Shown here: one piece after another, positions 18,598 to 27,350 of the stretch
How the letters are laid out: each line of letters opens with the position of its first letter
Numbering within the stretch: the first letter of the stretch is position 1
The notes under the pieces: model-generated
Databases searched by the model: none
Seen by the model: only the letters and a program-made list of their open reading frames with translations
What the model was told of the DNA's origin: nothing
Program-made: the position numbers and the translations under genes
Origin: Saprospiraceae bacterium
GTDB lineage: Bacteria; Bacteroidota; Bacteroidia; Chitinophagales; Saprospiraceae
Reading direction: 5' to 3'
DNA: 38,839 nt
NCBI GenBank assembly: GCA_021298335.1
Contig: JAJTEZ010000035.1
Coordinates: 1 to 38,839, forward strand

Positions 18598-18605
18598 CAA
18601 AGATA
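18598..18605 (-). promoter_or_regulatory. -7 promoter element of rpsP
   Basis: The minus strand reads TATCTTTG, a perfect TAnnTTTG match. It places the transcription start near 18591 and gives a leader of about 68 bases that contains the hairpins described separately. Confidence 0.5.
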
Positions 18606-18636
18606 TGAAAATGAATCGATATTGGGGTATAAAATA

Positions 18637-20919
18637 TCAGAAATAAAATTTTGCACTGGCAGTTGGAAGTATAGGCAACTGGTCAACACGTTCATAATTC
18701 AGTCTGTCAAAATAGAAAATATTGGGTCGATCATACACATTGGTGACGCTAAGATTGATCTCAACACCTGCATGTTTTGAGAATTGAATTTTCTTCTGCA
18801 ACGAAAAGTCCAGTCGATGATAATAGGGCAATCGACCGCCATTTCGTGTCTCGGAATACAAGATACCCACGTTAGCTGGATTTTCAGTAGTATATGGTGT
18901 ACCAACTCCTCCCAGGAAATCGAGGTAGTTGTAAAATCCTTTTGTTTTTGTAAACGGAAATCCTGAGCCGAGGTTCCATCGAATACTGGCCTGCCACGTG
19001 GAATTTTTGTCAAGATCATAGGTTAGCAAGGTATTGACATTATGTCTTCTGTCGAAGATGGTGGGATAAACCTGCTCACCGTCATTCCTTTTTACGTATC
19101 CGTGACTGTACGTCGTCCAAATGTATAGCCTCGGAGCCTCATACTTCAATGAAAGATCTATGCCATATGCCTGTCCGGTTTCTACGGTATAGTCCGCCTG
19201 AGATTTTTCAGTTTTATTTCTGTTGACCACAATCAACTGTGGAAAATCTTTGTAATAACCTTCAATGTTCATTTGCAGTTGATCAGTCAGGTCGATTTCC
19301 ACGCCTGCCACTGCGTGATTGGACAGCTGCAGTTTGTTGGATACAGCCTTGCCATCCAGACCTGTCACGATGGATTCGGGACCTGTCAGGAAGCCATTGA
19401 ATAAGTTGACCACATCCCGCTCATTGGAAGTGCTTAAGATATTTTGTGTGTATCGGCCTGCTGCTCCTTTAAACCGGACTTCATCAGTAATGTTATATTT
19501 CACTCCGATGCGCGGTTCGAATGTCACAGCTCCAAGCGAAGAATAATATTGTGTACGAACAGATGGCTCTAAAATCAGTCGACCTAGAATTTGTCTGTAT
19601 TTTACATAAAAGCCTAATTCCGTTGTATTTTGCTCCTGAGCCAGCCTCAAACCAAAGGGATTGACAAATTCAAAATCTGTGCGAATGCTACGCATTTCCA
19701 GTCCATACCGAATTTCATTCTGGTTGCCAAAAAAAGTAAAATTTAAGTTGGCCGACAGTTCATCGATGGCTGAAGTGCGTGGCTCACTGTCTTTTTCCAC
19801 AATACCGACAGCATAGTTGGAAAACCCGACCAAGCCATCCACAATGATGCTGCTACCAGCCGGAATCAGGTTGAAATTTACTCCCCCTCCCCTGTTTTTC
19901 CAATCAATTGTAGCGAGCAAAGGGTTTTTATATGCATCTTCAAAATTAAAACCAAAGACATTCACTTTACTTCCATTCGGCATATTGACAGAAAGTTTGC
20001 CGTAAAGGTCCTGAAAGGTAAATGGTAATCCAACTGAATCAACGGGAGCAGCATAGCTATACAAGCTTTTTGATGTTTGCTCAATCAATGATTTTTTTGC
20101 TGTAAAAACATAAGAAACAGATGTCTGTCCTTCCTTGAATTTACGTAAAGGCCCTTCCGCCAGTGCTTTCACCATAAAGGGGCCATTACTCACAAATCCA
20201 CTTGGTCGGCCTTTGTTTCCATCCCTGGTTTTTATATCCACAATTGCCGAAATCCGACCTCCATATTCCGCACCAAATCCTCCTGTAAGTACATCCACAT
20301 TTTTGATCAGCTCCGTTTCGAAGACAGAATAAAAGCCTATGGAATGAAATGGATTGAAGATATTAAGACCATCTAGTAAAATTTTATTCTGCACAGGTGC
20401 TCCTCCCCTGATGTAGATCTGCCCCCCCTGGTCACCAGTAGAGATCACTCCCGGCAAAACCTGTAAATATTGAACAATATCTGCCTCACCACCTACAGAA
20501 GGTAAGGACTTAATTTGGCGGGGTGACACCGATATCTGGGAAATGTTGACCGTGGTACGCTGTTGTTCCCTTGCGGCAGATATAGATACTTCGCCCAGGT
20601 TAATGCCGCTTTCTGACATGGTCAGCGACTGGTACACAATGGCCCCTGCCCGAACTTTCACTGCGGCTGTGATGCTGTCATAACCAACGTAAGTGGCCAT
20701 TAGTTTGTATTCTCCGGCCGGTACATTGGAAATCACAAAAAAACCTTCCAGGTCAGTAGTGGCACCCAGGTTTGTGCCGTCAAGCTGCAGATTGCAGTAA
20801 ATAATCGGTGAGCCTGAAGACTTATCATATACATTCCCCCGGATAGTACCATTCTGCCCGTTTAACTGAGATACCAACACACACAAAACCCATAAGAGAT
20901 GAAAAAATCTAGTTCGCAT
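18637..20919 (-). CDS. TonB-dependent outer-membrane receptor with carboxypeptidase-regulatory-like domain
   Basis: Outer-membrane beta-barrel of 760 residues that imports an unknown ligand using TonB/ExbB/ExbD energy. Signal peptide 1-21 leaves Gln22. Residues 23-108 form the CarboxypepD_reg-like domain (GTIRGNVYDKSSGSPI, GATTDLEGFF, GEYKLMATYVGYDS). The plug follows at about 130-235 (LPSVGGEADIVQYLQVLPGV, GGQIYIRGGAPVQNKILLDG, GFGAEYGGRISAIVDI). The rest is barrel, ending in Phe (SAKFYF), as expected for outer-membrane insertion. It is shorter than SusC proteins and has no SusD partner next to it, so a metal/siderophore- or peptide-type receptor is as likely as a glycan one. Confidence 0.9.
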   Translation of the reverse strand: MRTRFFHLLWVLCVLVSQLNGQNGTIRGNVYDKSSGSPIIYCNLQLDGTNLGATTDLEGFFVISNVPAGEYKLMATYVGYDSITAAVKVRAGAIVYQSLTMSESGINLGEVSISAAREQQRTTVNISQISVSPRQIKSLPSVGGEADIVQYLQVLPGVISTGDQGGQIYIRGGAPVQNKILLDGLNIFNPFHSIGFYSVFETELIKNVDVLTGGFGAEYGGRISAIVDIKTRDGNKGRPSGFVSNGPFMVKALAEGPLRKFKEGQTSVSYVFTAKKSLIEQTSKSLYSYAAPVDSVGLPFTFQDLYGKLSVNMPNGSKVNVFGFNFEDAYKNPLLATIDWKNRGGGVNFNLIPAGSSIIVDGLVGFSNYAVGIVEKDSEPRTSAIDELSANLNFTFFGNQNEIRYGLEMRSIRTDFEFVNPFGLRLAQEQNTTELGFYVKYRQILGRLILEPSVRTQYYSSLGAVTFEPRIGVKYNITDEVRFKGAAGRYTQNILSTSNERDVVNLFNGFLTGPESIVTGLDGKAVSNKLQLSNHAVAGVEIDLTDQLQMNIEGYYKDFPQLIVVNRNKTEKSQADYTVETGQAYGIDLSLKYEAPRLYIWTTYSHGYVKRNDGEQVYPTIFDRRHNVNTLLTYDLDKNSTWQASIRWNLGSGFPFTKTKGFYNYLDFLGGVGTPYTTENPANVGILYSETRNGGRLPYYHRLDFSLQKKIQFSKHAGVEINLSVTNVYDRPNIFYFDRLNYERVDQLPILPTASAKFYF

Positions 20920-21000
20920 AAAAATTCAATAAGAAGGCGCAAGATAAGGCTTTTTGAAACAATACGTCAGCTTAAAAAAGACAAAATCAAAATCATAAAA

Positions 21001-21059
21001 CCTCGATTTTTACATAAAAATTGAGGTAGTCAACCATTGGTTCTGAAAATCAAACCAAT
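21001..21059 (+). repeat. Two inverted repeats in the tonB-receptor/nrdB spacer
   Basis: The first, 21001-21026, has 11-base arms (CCTCGATTTTT and AAAAATTGAGG, one G-T pair) and a 4-base loop. The second has perfect 7-base arms, ATTGGTT (21036-21042) and AACCAAT (21053-21059). They lie in the 357-base AT-rich divergent spacer 20920-21276 and could be operator sites or leader structures. Confidence 0.5.
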
Positions 21060-21106
21060 AGATCAAAAAGAAATAAAAATTAAAAAAAATTATAATATAA
21101 AATTTG

Positions 21107-21160
21107 TTGTTTAAATAATCAATTCTCATATTTGCATCTCGTATGACTATTGTTTAAATA
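21107..21160 (+). promoter_or_regulatory. Direct repeat TTGTTTAAATA upstream of nrdB
   Basis: TTGTTTAAATA occurs exactly at 21107-21117 and 21150-21160, 43 bases apart (about four helical turns), 117-170 bases before the nrdB start. The spacing and the palindromic TTTAAA core suggest a binding site for a dimeric regulator. It does not match the NrdR box that I know. Confidence 0.35.
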
Positions 21161-21276
21161 TGTATATAACTGTTTATAGCAATACTACAAATTTTGTTTT
21201 TTAATATTCTCAGTTTTTCTAAAATATCAAAACAATCTTTTGAAGTTTTAGGAAGTGTACAGATAAAGAGTTTCCC

Positions 21277-22251
21277 ATGGGTATTTTTGATAAGCGTGTC
21301 AACTACAAACCATTCGAATATCCTGAAGTTCTGAAATTTACTTCAGCCATGAATAATTCGTTTTGGGTTCATTCAGAAGTCGATTTTACAGCAGATGTGC
21401 AGGACTTTCATTCTTATTTGCACGATGTAGACAGGCAGGTAGTTAAAAAAGCGCTGTTGGCCATTGCGCAAATTGAGGTAGCCGTGAAGACATTCTGGGG
21501 CAACCTATATCTTCACTTGCCAAAACCCGAGTTTAATGGCTTAGGGAGCACCTTTGCAGAGTGTGAGTTCAGGCATTCAGAAGCATATTCCCGTCTTCTT
21601 GAGGTGCTGGGCTATAATGATGAATTCGAAAACCTGATGACCATCCCGGTGATCAGAAAGCGAGTGGAATATCTCTCAAGTGTCTTATCCAAGTCAAAAT
21701 CTGACAATAGAAAGGAATACCTGCATTCCCTGATTCTATTTACAATCCTCATCGAAAATGTGTCGCTATTCAGTCAGTTTGCGATCATATTGTCATTTAC
21801 GCGTTTCAGGGGAGTGATGAAAAATGTCAGTAACATCATAGCATGGACATCTGTGGATGAACAGCTTCATGCAAATGCAGGGATATATATTGTGAATAAA
21901 ATCAGGGAAGAATACCCCGAATTGTTTGATGAAGAAAATATTAGCTACATTAATCAGATTGTAAAGGAATCTCTTGACATCGAAGCGGAAATTCTGGACT
22001 GGATTTTTGAAGAAGGAGAAATTCAGAACCTGAATCGCCACGATTTGCTGAATTTTATGAAATATCGCGTAGATGAAAGCATGGAACGAATCAAGCTGGA
22101 TAAAATTTTTCATATTACCGATGCGCAATATCAGCCGATGATCTGGTTTGAAGAAGAAGTTTTTGCCAATAGTCTGGATGACTTTTTTGCCAAAAGACCA
22201 GTGGAATACACCAAACACGACAAGAGTATCACAGCAGACGACCTGTTTTAA
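21277..22251 (+). CDS. nrdB: Ribonucleoside-diphosphate reductase beta subunit, probable class Id (dimanganese) type
   Basis: Radical-generating subunit for deoxyribonucleotide synthesis. The 324-residue ferritin-like helical protein keeps a full dimetal site: Glu67 (Glu where E. coli has Asp84), Glu97 and His100 in ECEFRH, Glu160, Glu195 and His198 in DEQLH. Tyr104 stands at the E. coli Tyr122 position. From memory, Flavobacterium johnsoniae class Id protein has the same Glu67/Tyr104 layout and uses a Mn2 cofactor as the oxidant instead of a tyrosyl radical; the assignment to class Id rests on this similarity. No ATP-cone is fused to the N-terminus. ATG 21277 begins MGIFDKRVNYKPFEYP. It precedes nrdA by 12 bases, forming an nrdBA operon. 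Confidence 0.92.
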   Translation: MGIFDKRVNYKPFEYPEVLKFTSAMNNSFWVHSEVDFTADVQDFHSYLHDVDRQVVKKALLAIAQIEVAVKTFWGNLYLHLPKPEFNGLGSTFAECEFRHSEAYSRLLEVLGYNDEFENLMTIPVIRKRVEYLSSVLSKSKSDNRKEYLHSLILFTILIENVSLFSQFAIILSFTRFRGVMKNVSNIIAWTSVDEQLHANAGIYIVNKIREEYPELFDEENISYINQIVKESLDIEAEILDWIFEEGEIQNLNRHDLLNFMKYRVDESMERIKLDKIFHITDAQYQPMIWFEEEVFANSLDDFFAKRPVEYTKHDKSITADDLF

Positions 22252-22263
22252 AAATCAGCAACT

Positions 22264-23922
22264 ATGTACCACATGGAAGAAAGACTCTGGTGGGTCAACG
22301 AAGAAAGTGAGCAAATCCTCAACAGAGGATATCTTTTGAAGGGCGAAACTATAGAGGGAGCCATTGATCGTATCACCACCGCAGCTTCACAACGGTTATA
22401 CAAGCCGGAGCTGAAGCCCGCCTTTACAGAGATGATTGAGCGAGGTTGGATGAGTTTGAGTTCGCCCATCTGGGCCAACATGGGTACAGAAAGAGGCTTA
22501 CCCATCTCCTGTTTCAATGTGTATGTCCCGGACTCGGTAGAAAGCATCACACACAAGCTGGGAGAAGTGATCATGCAAACGAAAATTGGTGGCGGTACAT
22601 CAGGATATTTTGGTGCCTTAAGGGAAAGAGGATGTGCTGTCTCTGATAACGGAAAAAGCTCCGGTGCAGTCAGCTTTATGCGCCTGTTCGATACTGCCAT
22701 GGATACAATCTCTCAGGGTGGGGTTCGCAGAGGGGCTTTTGCGGCCTATCTCGACATTGACCATCCGGATATTGAAGAATTTCTGACGATAAAAAGTATA
22801 GGAAGTCCGATTCAGAATTTATTTTACGCAGTCTGTGTGCCTGATTACTGGATGCAGGAAATGATCGATGGAGACAGACGCAAACGAGAAATTTGGGCCA
22901 AAGTCCTGGAAAGCCGTCAACAAAAAGGTTTGCCATATATCTTTTTTACAGATAACGTAAACAAAGACAAACCACAGGTATACAAGGACAAGAACATGCC
23001 CATTTATGGCAGCAATCTCTGTTCGGAAATTGCGCTTCCTTCCAGTGAAGACGAATCTTTCATCTGTTGTTTGTCCTCCATGAATCTGGAATTGTACGAT
23101 GAATGGAAGGATACTGAGGCAGTCAAAATGGCCATATTTTTTCTTGACGCTGTGCTACAGGAATTTATCGTCAAAACAGAAGACAACCACTACCTTGCTT
23201 CAGCCAACCGCTTTGCCAAACGACATCGTGCCCTGGGATTGGGTGTGCTGGGGTGGCACTCATACCTGCAAAGAAATATGATACCATTCGAAGGGCTTCA
23301 GTCAAAAATGCTGACTACTACAATCTTTAAAGATATCAACGCAAAAGCAGAAAAGGCAAGTAAGGAGTTGGCTATGATCTACGGAGAACCGGAAGTATTG
23401 AAAGGATATGGAAAACGCAATACCACCTTGATGGCAATAGCTCCCACAACTTCTTCTTCTGCCATTTTAGGACAGACATCGCCAGGCATTGAGCCGTTTG
23501 CCAGTAACTACTATAAAGCAGGTTTGTCGAAAGGCAATTTTATGCGGAAAAATAAATACCTGAGGCAACTGCTTGCAGAAAAAGGCTTAGACAATGAAGA
23601 TACCTGGAGAAGCATCATGCTGAACCATGGAAGCATCATGCATCTCGACGGACTTGACGAGGAAGAAAAAGCAGTATTTAAAACGTTTAAGGAAATCAGC
23701 CAACTGGAAATTATCCAGCAAGCCGCCATTCGCCAGAAATATATTGACCAGGCACAAAGCCTCAACCTGAATATACCGGCCGCCGTGCCAGTCAAAGAAG
23801 TCAATAGACTGATGATCGAAGCCTGGAAACTCGGCGTCAAAACATTGTATTACCAGCGCAGTCAGAGCGTATCGAAAGAATTAGTCAACAATCTGGTGAC
23901 CTGTTCAAGCTGTGAGTCATAA
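22264..23922 (+). CDS. nrdA: Ribonucleoside-diphosphate reductase alpha subunit, compact, without ATP-cone
   Basis: Catalytic subunit that reduces ribonucleoside diphosphates. At 552 residues it is about 200 shorter than E. coli NrdA, mainly because the N-terminal ATP-cone is missing. Active-site residues are all present: Cys83 (PISCF), Asn251-x-Cys253-x-Glu255 in GSNLCSEI, and Cys268 in the ICCLSSMNL stretch. The radical-transfer pair is Tyr529-Tyr530 (TLYYQRSQS). The C-terminal shuttle pair is Cys547-x-x-Cys550, just before the end. Without an ATP-cone in either subunit, classical dATP shut-off through that domain is not expected. The gene is translationally close to nrdB (12-base gap). Start ATG 22264; Met4 is an alternative. 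Confidence 0.92.
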   Translation: MYHMEERLWWVNEESEQILNRGYLLKGETIEGAIDRITTAASQRLYKPELKPAFTEMIERGWMSLSSPIWANMGTERGLPISCFNVYVPDSVESITHKLGEVIMQTKIGGGTSGYFGALRERGCAVSDNGKSSGAVSFMRLFDTAMDTISQGGVRRGAFAAYLDIDHPDIEEFLTIKSIGSPIQNLFYAVCVPDYWMQEMIDGDRRKREIWAKVLESRQQKGLPYIFFTDNVNKDKPQVYKDKNMPIYGSNLCSEIALPSSEDESFICCLSSMNLELYDEWKDTEAVKMAIFFLDAVLQEFIVKTEDNHYLASANRFAKRHRALGLGVLGWHSYLQRNMIPFEGLQSKMLTTTIFKDINAKAEKASKELAMIYGEPEVLKGYGKRNTTLMAIAPTTSSSAILGQTSPGIEPFASNYYKAGLSKGNFMRKNKYLRQLLAEKGLDNEDTWRSIMLNHGSIMHLDGLDEEEKAVFKTFKEISQLEIIQQAAIRQKYIDQAQSLNLNIPAAVPVKEVNRLMIEAWKLGVKTLYYQRSQSVSKELVNNLVTCSSCES

Positions 23923-23939
23923 GACGTACTGCACAGAAT

Positions 23940-23958
23940 AATGAGCTCTCTGCTCATT
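23940..23958 (+). terminator. Hairpin downstream of nrdA
   Basis: A perfect 7-bp stem (AATGAGC/GCTCATT) with a 5-base loop begins 18 bases after the nrdA stop. There is no T-run right after it, so it may be a processing or stabilising hairpin and not a true intrinsic terminator. Confidence 0.4.
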
Positions 23959-24037
23959 CCACGCGCTCTGATGATCAGTCTTTTTGACCGTATTGCGTTC
24001 TATAGATTGATGGTTCGGATTTTTCCGAGATTCTGGT

Positions 24038-24045
24038 TACTTTTG
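24038..24045 (+). promoter_or_regulatory. Possible -7 element of leuS
   Basis: TACTTTTG matches TAnnTTTG and lies about 80 bases before the preferred leuS ATG at 24126, in the 155-base spacer after nrdA. Confidence 0.4.
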
Positions 24046-24125
24046 TGCCATAATGAATCCTGACATAGCCTGCCTCGGTGTCTAGGGTGCTAGTCAATCA
24101 AATGTTCAAAATTTACACTCAAAAC

Positions 24126-26996
24126 ATGCATTACCATCCGGAAGCAATAGAACCCAAGTGGCGACAAAAATGGGTAGAAAGCCAGCTTTATCGTGTAGAT
24201 AACAGTTCCGACAAACCAAAATTTTACGTATTGGATATGTTCCCTTACCCATCTGGGGCAGGGCTCCACGTAGGCCATCCGCTAGGATATATTGCCTCTG
24301 ATATTTTTGCTCGTTATAAGCGACTCAAAGGATTCAACGTCCTACATCCTATGGGCTACGACGCCTTCGGTTTGCCAGCAGAACAATATGCCATTCAAAC
24401 AGGAGTACATCCGGCACATTCTACAGATGAAAATATCAAGAGATACCGGCAGCAACTAGATCAGATTGGCTTTTCGTTTGACTGGTCACGGGAAGTAAAG
24501 ACCTCTGACCCGGAATATTACAAGTGGACCCAATGGATATTTTTGCTTTTGTATACCCATTATTATGATGAAAAAGAGCATAAAGCACTACCTATCAGCC
24601 GACTGGAACAATATTTTGTGGCGAATGGAAATCAAGATATCCAGGCCGCGACAACGCAATCTGAAGCATTCAAGGCCAGTGAATGGGCTGCGATGAACCG
24701 CGCAGAACAGGAAGACATCCTGATGAACTACCGGCTTGCTTATCGAAAAACCGGTTATGTCAATTGGTGCGAAGCACTAGGGACGGTCCTCGCAAACGAT
24801 GAAGTCAAGGATGGCCTATCGGAAAGAGGTGGACATCCGGTCGAAAAAAAAGCCATGATGCAGTGGTCATTGCGCATCACTGCCTATGCTGAGCGTCTAC
24901 TTGACGACCTGGCGACATTGGAATGGACGGACGCATTGAAGGCCATGCAGAAAAACTGGATTGGCCGTTCGGAAGGGGCACAAATCTTTTTTGACCTCGA
25001 AAACCGTTCTGAAAAAATTGAGATTTTCACCACTCGTCCCGACACTATTTTTGGAGCGACGTTTATGGTACTTGCGCCGGAGCACGCACTGGTCAAATCC
25101 ATCACACATCCGGACTTCCAGGCCACCGTTCAGCAGTACCTGGATTATGTATCGTCACGGTCTGACATAGACAGAATGTCAGAAAACAAGGAAGTTACAG
25201 GTGCATTTACCGGGGGGTATGCAATCCACCCATTTACAGGCAAGCGCATCCCTGTGTGGATTGGAGAATATGTGCTGGGAGATTATGGAACCGGTGCGAT
25301 CATGGCTGTACCAAGCGATGATGAGAGAGACAGGTTATTTGCCCAGAGGTTTGGGCTGGACATCATTGATGTTGTGGATAAATCTGCGTATCCGGGGGCT
25401 TCCGTGCATGAAAAAGTGGGGAGTCTGCAATATTCGGACTTCCTCAATGGCATGGAAGTAAAAGAGGCTATCCGGTACATGCTTGGGAAAATTGAAGAAC
25501 AACGCATTGGCAAGAGAAAAATCAATTATAAGTTGCGAGATGCCAATTTTTCACGGCAACGTTACTGGGGAGAGCCATTTCCGATCAGGTATGACCAACA
25601 GGGTGTTCCGCACCCTATAGAATCAAGAGACTTGCCTCTCACCTTACCGGATCTGGAGAATTTTCAGCCTGCATCGGGAGGAAAATCGCCGCTTGCCCGC
25701 GCGGAGAATTGGGTGCATCAGTATGATGGCTTTGCGTTGGAGACAGATACGATGCCTGGCTTTGCAGGTTCTTCATGGTATTTTCTGCGGTATATGGATG
25801 CAAACAATCCTGATACCTTTGTTTCAAAAGAGGCTGTTGACTACTGGCAGGATGTGGACTTGTATGTAGGAGGTACCGAACATGCCGTGGGCCACCTCAT
25901 GTATGCCCGCTTCTGGCATAAATTTCTGTATGATCTTGGGCTTGTGCCAGGCATTGAACCTTTTAAAAAGCTGATCAATCAGGGCATGATTACTGCCTAT
26001 GGATATTACGCTGAAAATCTCAGGTTCCACAAGGACGGTCATGAAGTCGTATTGATTGGTAATGCCAGTGATGTACAAAAGGCATCTGTTAGTTCTACGG
26101 AAGCTACATTTTCAGGTACAGGAAGTCCCATACGATTGGCGTATGTGGTTGACTGGCTTGACGGTCAAAATCGGCTTACAAAAGAAAAATTCCTGGAGTA
26201 TTATACCTCCAAAGGGAAGGATTACAATGTTTTGGGCGATGTAAATAAGTATTGCTGGGTGCGGGATGAACAAGGTGAAGAATACATCACAGTCCATGTG
26301 GTGCAGGAGAAAATGTCCAAATCCAAATTTAACGTCCAGAATCCTGACGATATCGTGGACAGATACGGTGCAGATTGTTTCCGCATGTACGAAATGTTTT
26401 TGGGCCCCATTGAGCAATCTAAGCCCTGGGATACAAAAGGCATTGATGGTGTCAACCGCTTCTTGCGCAAATTCTGGAGCTTGTTTTACCTGGGCAACGA
26501 TTGGTCAGTAGAATCTTCTACCCCCTCACCGGAGGAATTGAAAGTGCTCCATACCACCATACGAAAGGTCACTGAGGATATTGAGCGCTTTTCATTCAAT
26601 ACGTGCGTCAGCGCATTTATGATGTGTGTCAATGAATTAAAGCGGTTGGAGTGCAGTAAGAGAGAAATTCTTGAGCCGTTGGTCATTCTCCTGGCGCCAT
26701 TTGCCCCGTTTGTCACGGAAGAATTATGGGAGCTATTAGGACATACAGAGTCTGTACACACTGCCACCTACCCGAAATTTGATCCCACATGCCTTGAGTC
26801 AGACCAGGTAGAATTGCCGGTATGCATCAATGGCAAGAAACGGGATGTCATGCTCGTCCCTGCTAAAGCATCTCAAGAGGAAATTGAAGGTCTGGTCAAG
26901 GCATCAGAAATAGTAAAAAGAAACCTGGAAGGCAAGGTTTTGCTCAAGCTGATTTACGTGCCGGGGAGGATGGTCAATCTGGTTGTGAAGGAGTAG
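24126..26996 (+). CDS. leuS: Leucyl-tRNA synthetase
   Basis: Class I synthetase that charges tRNA-Leu and hydrolyses mischarged products. Counting from ATG 24126 (MHYHPEAIEPKWRQKW, the usual LeuRS opening) it has 956 residues. The HIGH motif is HVGH (48-51), preceded by FPYPSGAGL. The editing (CP1) domain in the middle includes IFTTRPDTIFGATFMVLAPEH and the GTGAIMAVPSDDERD stretch. The tRNA-binding part follows YVGGTEHAVGHLMYARFW, and KMSKS is at 729-733. An insertion between the LINQGMI block and KMSKS matches the longer Bacteroidetes LeuRS. In-frame GTG 24078 and ATG 24102 would extend the protein by 16 or 8 residues but add nothing conserved. Repeats begin directly after the stop. Confidence 0.95.
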   Translation: MHYHPEAIEPKWRQKWVESQLYRVDNSSDKPKFYVLDMFPYPSGAGLHVGHPLGYIASDIFARYKRLKGFNVLHPMGYDAFGLPAEQYAIQTGVHPAHSTDENIKRYRQQLDQIGFSFDWSREVKTSDPEYYKWTQWIFLLLYTHYYDEKEHKALPISRLEQYFVANGNQDIQAATTQSEAFKASEWAAMNRAEQEDILMNYRLAYRKTGYVNWCEALGTVLANDEVKDGLSERGGHPVEKKAMMQWSLRITAYAERLLDDLATLEWTDALKAMQKNWIGRSEGAQIFFDLENRSEKIEIFTTRPDTIFGATFMVLAPEHALVKSITHPDFQATVQQYLDYVSSRSDIDRMSENKEVTGAFTGGYAIHPFTGKRIPVWIGEYVLGDYGTGAIMAVPSDDERDRLFAQRFGLDIIDVVDKSAYPGASVHEKVGSLQYSDFLNGMEVKEAIRYMLGKIEEQRIGKRKINYKLRDANFSRQRYWGEPFPIRYDQQGVPHPIESRDLPLTLPDLENFQPASGGKSPLARAENWVHQYDGFALETDTMPGFAGSSWYFLRYMDANNPDTFVSKEAVDYWQDVDLYVGGTEHAVGHLMYARFWHKFLYDLGLVPGIEPFKKLINQGMITAYGYYAENLRFHKDGHEVVLIGNASDVQKASVSSTEATFSGTGSPIRLAYVVDWLDGQNRLTKEKFLEYYTSKGKDYNVLGDVNKYCWVRDEQGEEYITVHVVQEKMSKSKFNVQNPDDIVDRYGADCFRMYEMFLGPIEQSKPWDTKGIDGVNRFLRKFWSLFYLGNDWSVESSTPSPEELKVLHTTIRKVTEDIERFSFNTCVSAFMMCVNELKRLECSKREILEPLVILLAPFAPFVTEELWELLGHTESVHTATYPKFDPTCLESDQVELPVCINGKKRDVMLVPAKASQEEIEGLVKASEIVKRNLEGKVLLKLIYVPGRMVNLVVKE

Positions 26997-27346
26997 TGAC
27001 TTAGGTCCTAGGACCTTTGACCTGGGGTAGAATGTATTGAAACCGATGGCAGTTGTCATATCCGTCTCTAAAAATCCTAAAAATCCTCCTTTGCTGATTC
27101 AAAAAATTGACCTAGGACTTAGGACCTTTGACCTGGGTAACAAATTCTTCAAAAACAATGTCAACGGTCATCTCCGGCAATAAGAATGCTAATAATCCTC
27201 ACATCCTGAAAATCCTGATTCAGACGATTGTCCTGGGACCAATGACCTGGGGTACTTACTATTGAAACCGACGGAAGAAGATATCATTGACTTTGGTTTC
27301 CACTATGCCCATCATTACCATCTCATGCATTACAGTTCAGACAATG
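26997..27346 (+). repeat. Three degenerate tandem repeats of about 115 bases
   Basis: Copies at about 26997-27107, 27108-27228 and 27229-27346. Each begins with a TGACCT/CCTAGGACC-like block and CCTTTGACCTGGGG or CAATGACCTGGGG; copies 1 and 3 continue with ATTGAAACCGA, and all end near GATTCARAYRAT. Copies 1 and 2 share runs of AATCCT. Copy 1 contains a perfect 14-base palindrome, AGGTCCTAGGACCT (27003-27016). No coding frame with a plausible protein is seen. The array fills the leuS-fba spacer together with the palindromic elements that follow. Confidence 0.75.
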
Positions 27347-27350
27347 GCCA

